Below are positions 60,146 through 64,000 of a DNA stretch of 64,000 bases, piece by piece. The stretch's first letter is position 1. Each line of letters opens with the position of its first letter. This DNA is from Scopulibacillus darangshiensis (GTDB lineage Bacteria; Bacillota; Bacilli; Bacillales; Sporolactobacillaceae). The translations under genes were made by a program, and so were the position numbers. Under the pieces are notes generated by a model, which was given only the letters and a program-made list of their open reading frames with translations, was not told where the DNA came from and did not search any database. Where the stretch lies: contig NZ_SLXK01000015.1 in NCBI RefSeq assembly GCF_004341035.1, positions 1 through 64,000 on the forward strand. The letters are read 5' to 3'.

Positions 60146-60221
60146 GACAAAATCGCCCAAGTAAGCTTTCGTTCCTAATTATGGGGCCTTGCACCTTATT
60201 TTAATCAATAAAAAAATAAGG
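60093..60221 (+). promoter_or_regulatory. Translational attenuator of fusB-like gene
   Basis: Stem 1: CCCATGCAAGG with CCTTGCATGGG. Stem 2: CCTTATTTT (60194-60202) with AAAATAAGG (60213-60221), which covers the AAGGGG ribosome binding site (60218-60223) of the resistance gene. TGCAAGGCC (60097-60105) could instead pair with GGCCTTGCA (60185-60193), giving an alternative fold. Ribosome stalling in the leader could thus expose the start site. Confidence 0.6.
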
Positions 60222-60232
60222 GGTTGGAATGT

Positions 60233-60889
60233 ATGACAGAACCATTTATTAGGAACCATCAATATAACCACATTAAGAAACAAACGCAGATCCTGCAGCA
60301 TGCGCAGACTACTGTTACAGATCAAAAAGTCATTGAAGCTGTAAGGTGCAGCACGGAATTCGAAGTAATAGAAGCATTTCCAGATGCTACAGATAACCAA
60401 ATGCAAATTCTAAAGGGAATTTCTGAATTGAAAACACCAGAAGATTGCGAGGAGTATCTGAGCTCTTTAGAGCCTTATTTGATGGCATTTCCACATGTCA
60501 CAGAAAAGCAGATCAGGAAGCTGTTTCCCAAAAATAAAAAGTTAAAGATGCCTAATTTATCGACGCTTGCTGGTCAATCCTTAACTTATCTTAGCTGGGT
60601 CGATATATCTACAAATAAAAAGTTTATCATCTATGAATTGAATGGAAAAATCATTGGCGTCGAGGGCAGGTATACGATAGCTAATAAAGATAATACATGC
60701 TCATTATGTAAGGGGCATGGAAAGGTTGCTTTGTTTACAGCAAAGTCCAAATCTAGGCCTGCCAACTCGTCTCCAGATTATTATAAAGCAGTCGGCAACT
60801 ATATGTGTGTTGACAGTGATGAATGTAATGAGCACATTACCGATGTGGCCTATTTGGAGAAATTTATTCGGAGTGTGATCGGCTCATAA
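60233..60889 (+). CDS. FusB/FusC-type EF-G-binding protein (fusidic acid resistance)
   Basis: 218 residues from ATG 60233, 9 bases after AAGGGG. N-terminal helices (IRNHQYNHIKKQTQIL), YLSWVDISTNKKFIIYELNGK, and the C-terminal zinc finger CSLCKGHGKVALF...YMCVDSDECNEHITDV, all as in FusB/FusC. These proteins bind EF-G and free it from fusidic-acid-stalled ribosomes. Preceded by a leader peptide and a hairpin that hides its ribosome binding site. Confidence 0.92.
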   Translation: MTEPFIRNHQYNHIKKQTQILQHAQTTVTDQKVIEAVRCSTEFEVIEAFPDATDNQMQILKGISELKTPEDCEEYLSSLEPYLMAFPHVTEKQIRKLFPKNKKLKMPNLSTLAGQSLTYLSWVDISTNKKFIIYELNGKIIGVEGRYTIANKDNTCSLCKGHGKVALFTAKSKSRPANSSPDYYKAVGNYMCVDSDECNEHITDVAYLEKFIRSVIGS

Positions 60890-60898
60890 GTTTTTGAA

Positions 60899-60936
60899 AA
60901 CATCCTTCGAGATTTATTCTCAAAGGGTGTTTTTCT
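60899..60936 (+). terminator. Terminator of fusB-like gene
   Basis: ACATCCTT and GAGA pair with TCTC and AAGGGTGT, followed by TTTTTCTTC. Confidence 0.82.
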
Positions 60937-60991
60937 TCTTTATTTTTTCATTATAATGAATGTAATGAAAAAACTCCATGGGGTGAGGCTA

Positions 60992-61046
60992 TTGGTGAAA
61001 ACAGAGAAATGAACCTCCTAAAATAAAAGTTCCATAATTTTAGGAG
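60992..61046 (+). promoter_or_regulatory. cat leader peptide and attenuator
   Basis: TTG-GTG-AAA-ACA-GAG-AAA-TGA (60992-61012) encodes (M)VKTEK, nearly the cat-86 leader MVKTDK, after GGGGTGAGG. CTCCTAAAAT (61015-61024) pairs with ATTTTAGGAG (61037-61046), hiding the TAGGAG ribosome binding site. A TATAAT at 60952 is the likely -10. This is the classical chloramphenicol-inducible attenuator, fully intact. Confidence 0.85.
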
Positions 61047-61055
61047 ATTATAAAG

Positions 61056-61373
61056 ATGACTTTTAATCGAATTGATGTGGATCATTGGGATAGAAAGCCT
61101 TATTTCGATCACTATATGAAGACGGGTAAATGTTCTTATAGTATTATAGTATTACTGCAAACCTGAATGTGACTGTGTTGTTAGCTAGGCTGCGGCATAA
61201 GAAAATTAAGCTTTATCCCGCTTTTATTTACATGGTCACAAGAGGGGAAAGTACTTTTGCCTGTGTCGCTGCAAGTTCATCATGCTGTCTGTGATGGTTA
61301 TCATGTGAGTACTTTTATAAATGACTTACAGGAACTGGCTAATTCTTGCGAGGATTGGCTATGGACTGAATAA
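61056..61373 (+). pseudogene. cat: Chloramphenicol acetyltransferase relic
   Basis: Starts MTFNRIDVDHWDRKPYFDHY as in type A CAT. The 8-bp tandem repeat ATAGTATT (61138-61145, 61146-61153) shifts the frame; the next part reads ANLNVTVLLARLRHKKIKLY...FIYMVTR. Then about 300 bp of the normal gene are missing and the sequence resumes at GKVLLPVSLQVHHAVCDGYH with the catalytic His motif, ending at TAA 61373. About 320 bp remain of about 650. Not functional. Confidence 0.9.
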
Positions 61374-61397
61374 AGCACCAAAGCTGTGCAATCGTAA

Positions 61398-61430
61398 AAG
61401 CTGAAACCATGACGGTTCAGCTTTTTTGTT
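61398..61430 (+). terminator. Terminator of cat unit
   Basis: AGCTGAAACC pairs with GGTTCAGCT around ATGAC, followed by TTTTTTG. Confidence 0.85.
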
Positions 61431-61440
61431 AAGGGGGAAA

Positions 61441-61593
61441 TTAAGGTGGGTATCTGCAACGGCGGCAGCCGCGGTAATTATAGCGGTTGGACTTGAATAT
61501 GTCACGCCGGGCAATGATTTTACGATCATTATCACGGGTGTTTTAGCTCCTCTTGTCGGTCTTTATTTAAAGAGGAGGTCGCGAAATGTTTAA
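61441..61593 (+). pseudogene. azlC: AzlC C-terminal remnant
   Basis: Open frame ending VSATAAAAVIIAVGLEYVTPG...LAPLVGLYLKRRSRNV, the last transmembrane part of an AzlC branched-chain amino acid exporter (about 45 of about 230 residues). No start, cut off at the cat terminator. Its stop overlaps the azlD start as in intact azlCD. The 5' part was probably lost when the cat segment was inserted. Confidence 0.8.
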
Positions 61594-61903
61594 TCAATGG
61601 CTTCTAATCGGATTGCTTTCCATTTCTACTTACATATCGCGGATCATTGGTGTAGAAGTCATGGCAGAACGAGAGATGAGCACGGCCTTGCGTTTATATT
61701 TTAATTATGTGCCAGTCGCAATTATATCGGCGCTTATCATCAAACAAATCCTAGTTCCAACGGGTGGTCACCTTATCATTTCACTTCCGGTTCTTATCGG
61801 CTGTCTTTCCACAGCCATATCGATTAAGTTAATAAAAATGTTTCTTCCAGCCGTTGTGATCGGAGCCATTATTGGTTTGTTAGTACGGAACTTTTGGGGC
61901 TGA
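61586..61903 (+). CDS. azlD: AzlD-family branched-chain amino acid transporter subunit
   Basis: 105 residues, ATG after AAGAGGAGGTCGCGAA. Four hydrophobic helices with TYISRIIGVEV and the LIGCLSTAISIKL helix, typical of AzlD. It normally pairs with AzlC to export branched-chain amino acids or analogues such as azaleucine. The adjacent azlC is only a remnant, so AzlD is probably orphaned. Confidence 0.88.
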   Translation: MFNQWLLIGLLSISTYISRIIGVEVMAEREMSTALRLYFNYVPVAIISALIIKQILVPTGGHLIISLPVLIGCLSTAISIKLIKMFLPAVVIGAIIGLLVRNFWG

Positions 61904-62040
61904 ACCCCAGGGGATTCCCAGTTTTGTTTGAACGTGTCAGAAAAAAACAAAAAAACCTCCAACACTTTCCCTTCCTGAAACGTTATACAAATGAAGACGG
62001 ATCAAATACTCAGGTAAAACGTTTGAAATGAGCTGATGCC

Positions 62041-62502
62041 ATGCTAGTTGAGGATCTTTATGAAAAGCATAACAAGGAATTAGAGCGTTTTGCCCGGTCG
62101 ATGGCTAGCAACGAGAAGGAAGCCGAAGATTTGTTGCAAGATACCTTCTTGAAAGCACTCACCCACCTGCATTCTTTGAGCAGACTTACCGATTATCAAC
62201 AGCGGGCTTGGCTGTTTAAAGTTCTGCGGAATCTCCGTTATGACCGGTTTCGCAAACAGCGTTTTGAAGTTCCGATTAGGGAACAAGATGAACCGGAATC
62301 TGAACAAGACGGCTATTCTGTGGTGGAAATGGAGGAATTGCTGCAAATATTGCCTTCTGATCTTCGCGATGTCGTGTACAAACGCTATTGGCTTGGCTTA
62401 ACAAGCAAACAAATTGCCGGGCCGCTTGGCTTATCGGATGCAACAATCCGGTATCGTCTTCAAACTGCGATCCGTTTGTTAAGAAATAAAATTAATAAAT
62501 AA
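62041..62502 (+). CDS. ECF-type RNA polymerase sigma factor
   Basis: 153 residues. Region 2 (ASNEKEAEDLLQDTFLKALTHLHSL, QQRAWLFKVLRNLRYDRFRK) and region 4 (LRDVVYKRYWLGLTSKQIAGPLGLSDATIRYRLQTAIRLL). Small SigZ/YlaC-like ECF factor. No ribosome binding site stronger than TGAGCTGATGCC precedes ATG 62041. No anti-sigma gene adjoins it; the next gene (20 bp) encodes a beta-repeat protein, probably its target or partner. Confidence 0.9.
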   Translation: MLVEDLYEKHNKELERFARSMASNEKEAEDLLQDTFLKALTHLHSLSRLTDYQQRAWLFKVLRNLRYDRFRKQRFEVPIREQDEPESEQDGYSVVEMEELLQILPSDLRDVVYKRYWLGLTSKQIAGPLGLSDATIRYRLQTAIRLLRNKINK

Positions 62503-62521
62503 ATTTCAGGAGGTTGGTCAA

Positions 62522-63742
62522 ATGGGAACGATCATTAAAAATATAGCATTTCTGGATTTAACAGAGGCGTCCGAAGACACGTTGAAGGAAATCAAAGCGA
62601 TTAAGAAAGTTGCTTTTATGGTGTACAATAAAAAATTCGAGCCTTTCATGGCGAAAATTTCTTTTCACGAGATCGCTTCATCTGCCAAAGTATCCGGTAA
62701 ATTTTCTTTAATCAACGGAAAGTTAGAACTTGATGACAGCTTTGTCTCCAGTATGAAAGAACCGATGTTTTTTCTAGTAAACGGAAAAATGATTGTAAAA
62801 CCTGATGTTAATGCCGACATGATCGATCAAGCAATTAGCGGACTGCTTATCAACGGAAAGATCTATTGTCCGGAGAGCGTCCAGGCGGCCTTGCAACAAA
62901 AGGTTGAGCAAAATAATGGGAAAATGGTTGCCTATATGGACAATGCCTTGTTGGAAACCGGCGAGGTGACGATCGACAACGATTATCTCCGCCAACTAAA
63001 ATCAAAAACGAATTTGGCGGTGGCTGGAGAAGTTAATATGATTGAGGATCTTGATCTTTCGCTGTTTGATGAAAAGTTGGATCAGATTCAATTTTTAAAC
63101 GGTGCCGTTGTTTTAGAAGATTATCTAGAGGTGTTGAGCCCAAAATTAGTCAAAACCTCTTCAAAAATCATAACCGTCCCTAAGGGCTTTACGTATATCG
63201 GCGAGGACATCCACCTTGATGCAAGTGAAATAGCGAGATATGAGCATGCTAAATTATTTGTTGCAGGTTCTATCTACTTGGATGAGAGTGTCAGCAAAGA
63301 AGATGTGAAAAACCATATCGATGAATTCAAAACGGAGGATGCGATTTATTGCCGTACCGAATTGAAGGCAGGCATCCTGCAAAAATGCGATCCATCGGTT
63401 AAAGTCGTTGCTTATTCAGGAACCCTTCGCGTCGTTGAGGGTGAACACAAACTGACGCAACCTGAACTGGATTATACAGAGAACAAAATTACTTTTATTG
63501 TTAACGGTGTGTTGGAAGTTGCCAGGAATGTTGATCCAAAGGTTCTTTATGACAAATTGGAAAGACTTGATCTTAACGGAGTGGCCACAGGAAGCAGTGA
63601 ACAATGCGGTGTTTTGCAAACGAAAATAGGTGTCAAAAATGGGGTTATCGAAGGCAATGACGAAGAAAACGAGATTGAAGACACTGATATCCCTGAGGGG
63701 GACGATTCGTATATTTCAAATGTGGCCCATTTGAAATTGTAA
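62522..63742 (+). CDS. Beta-repeat protein of unknown function
   Basis: 406 residues, ATG after AGGAGGTTGGTCAA. About nine imperfect repeats of 40-47 residues, each with a strand-NG/AG-strand hairpin (FSLINGKLELDD, FFLVNGKMIVKPD, GLLINGKIYCPE, NLAVAGEVNMIED, KLFVAGSIYLDES, ITFIVNGVLEVAR), in style like bactofilin or polymer-forming folds. No signal peptide or membrane helix, acidic C-terminus. Same operon as the ECF factor. May form a filament or scaffold; no family recognised. Confidence 0.75.
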   Translation: MGTIIKNIAFLDLTEASEDTLKEIKAIKKVAFMVYNKKFEPFMAKISFHEIASSAKVSGKFSLINGKLELDDSFVSSMKEPMFFLVNGKMIVKPDVNADMIDQAISGLLINGKIYCPESVQAALQQKVEQNNGKMVAYMDNALLETGEVTIDNDYLRQLKSKTNLAVAGEVNMIEDLDLSLFDEKLDQIQFLNGAVVLEDYLEVLSPKLVKTSSKIITVPKGFTYIGEDIHLDASEIARYEHAKLFVAGSIYLDESVSKEDVKNHIDEFKTEDAIYCRTELKAGILQKCDPSVKVVAYSGTLRVVEGEHKLTQPELDYTENKITFIVNGVLEVARNVDPKVLYDKLERLDLNGVATGSSEQCGVLQTKIGVKNGVIEGNDEENEIEDTDIPEGDDSYISNVAHLKL

Positions 63743-63779
63743 GCGGAGAAAGACAAAGATACAAAAGGAGGGAACTGCG

Positions 63780-63929
63780 ATGGTAACATTCGACCTGTTC
63801 TCGTTCACCGTTTCAATTTCCCGCAGGAAAAAAGCATTATCTAATCGTTATGAAGACAATCTCCGTATCAGTCGCATCATTGAGGATAACAAAAGAAAGC
63901 AAAACGATCATATGCATTTCTGGTATTAA
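63780..63929 (+). CDS. YrzI-family small protein
   Basis: 49 residues, ATG after AAAAGGAGGGAACTGCG. MVTFDLFSFTVSISRRKKAL then a charged helix, in the pattern of YrzI small proteins of Bacillus (hydrophobic start, basic turn, acidic/basic helix). Function unknown. Follows the beta-repeat gene closely. Confidence 0.7.
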   Translation: MVTFDLFSFTVSISRRKKALSNRYEDNLRISRIIEDNKRKQNDHMHFWY

Positions 63930-63956
63930 GGAAAAGATAGAATAAGAGGCAATAAG

Positions 63957-63992
63957 AAAATCCAAAAAGGTGAGGTCCTTTTTGGATTTCCC
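63957..63992 (+). terminator. Terminator at right edge
   Basis: AAATCCAAAAAGG pairs with CCTTTTTGGATTT around TGAGGT, followed by CCC and TTTTT. Confidence 0.85.
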
Positions 63993-64000
63993 TATTTTTT

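Overview
The window reads as a chromosome segment of a low-GC, spore-forming member of the Bacillales. The basis is the gene order sigW-rsiW-cdaA-cdaR-glmM-glmS with a glmS ribozyme, a Spo0E-like phosphatase, opuA, rocF, Bacillus-type rRNA/tRNA operons, and strong AGGAGG ribosome binding sites throughout. I do not recognise the species.

Layout. (1) 1-18925: the end of an rRNA operon (23S tail, 5S, tRNA-Asn, tRNA-Thr) is split by an integrated element of about 18.1 kb, bounded by 45-bp direct repeats that are the 5' half of tRNA-Thr(GGT). The element carries a tyrosine integrase, a SinI-like protein, a TPR plus DUF4365 nuclease-like pair, a YjcQ-like protein and a DUF4145 protein, a 1.7-kb gene-free stretch with an AT-rich candidate origin and small RNA, a truncated tandem Bro-N protein, an SF2-type helicase, HNH endonuclease, a prohead-protease/scaffold-like protein, a small-terminase-like protein, a capsid-cement-like protein and many tiny genes. 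Portal, large terminase and major capsid genes are missing. It therefore looks like a phage satellite, not a prophage. Its right end supplies a new promoter for the tRNA-Thr that integration separated from the rRNA operon.
(2) 18926-24210: opuA glycine betaine transporter, a small K+ channel and an eight-tRNA cluster.
(3) 24211-33090: arginase, Spo0E-like peptide gene, the sigW regulon core, c-di-AMP synthesis and amino-sugar synthesis (cdaA-cdaR-glmM, then ribozyme-controlled glmS).
(4) 33300-46130: CapA-like protein, NagZ, a Phd-Uma2 fusion, ferredoxin/P450 with a TetR regulator, a PadR-pentapeptide-ABC operon, and gltP divergent from a GlnK-GlnL two-component system with a GlnL-type box and a cre site between them.
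(5) 46896-57410: nitronate monooxygenase, then a catabolic cluster (MFS transporter, alpha/beta hydrolase, DUF6282, GlcD/GlcF-like oxidase, GntR regulator, double-domain carbon-nitrogen hydrolase). Three sigma-A-type promoters in it carry the same TTGTNNTAYAA site at +1, and two of them also have a cre-like site.
(6) 57650-64000: methyltransferase, YjbR-like protein, pentapeptide protein, a FusB-type EF-G protector with a leader-peptide/hairpin attenuator, a decayed cat gene whose own attenuator is intact, an azlC remnant plus azlD, and an ECF sigma factor with a beta-repeat protein.

All calls come from reading the sequence and from family knowledge. No database search was run.
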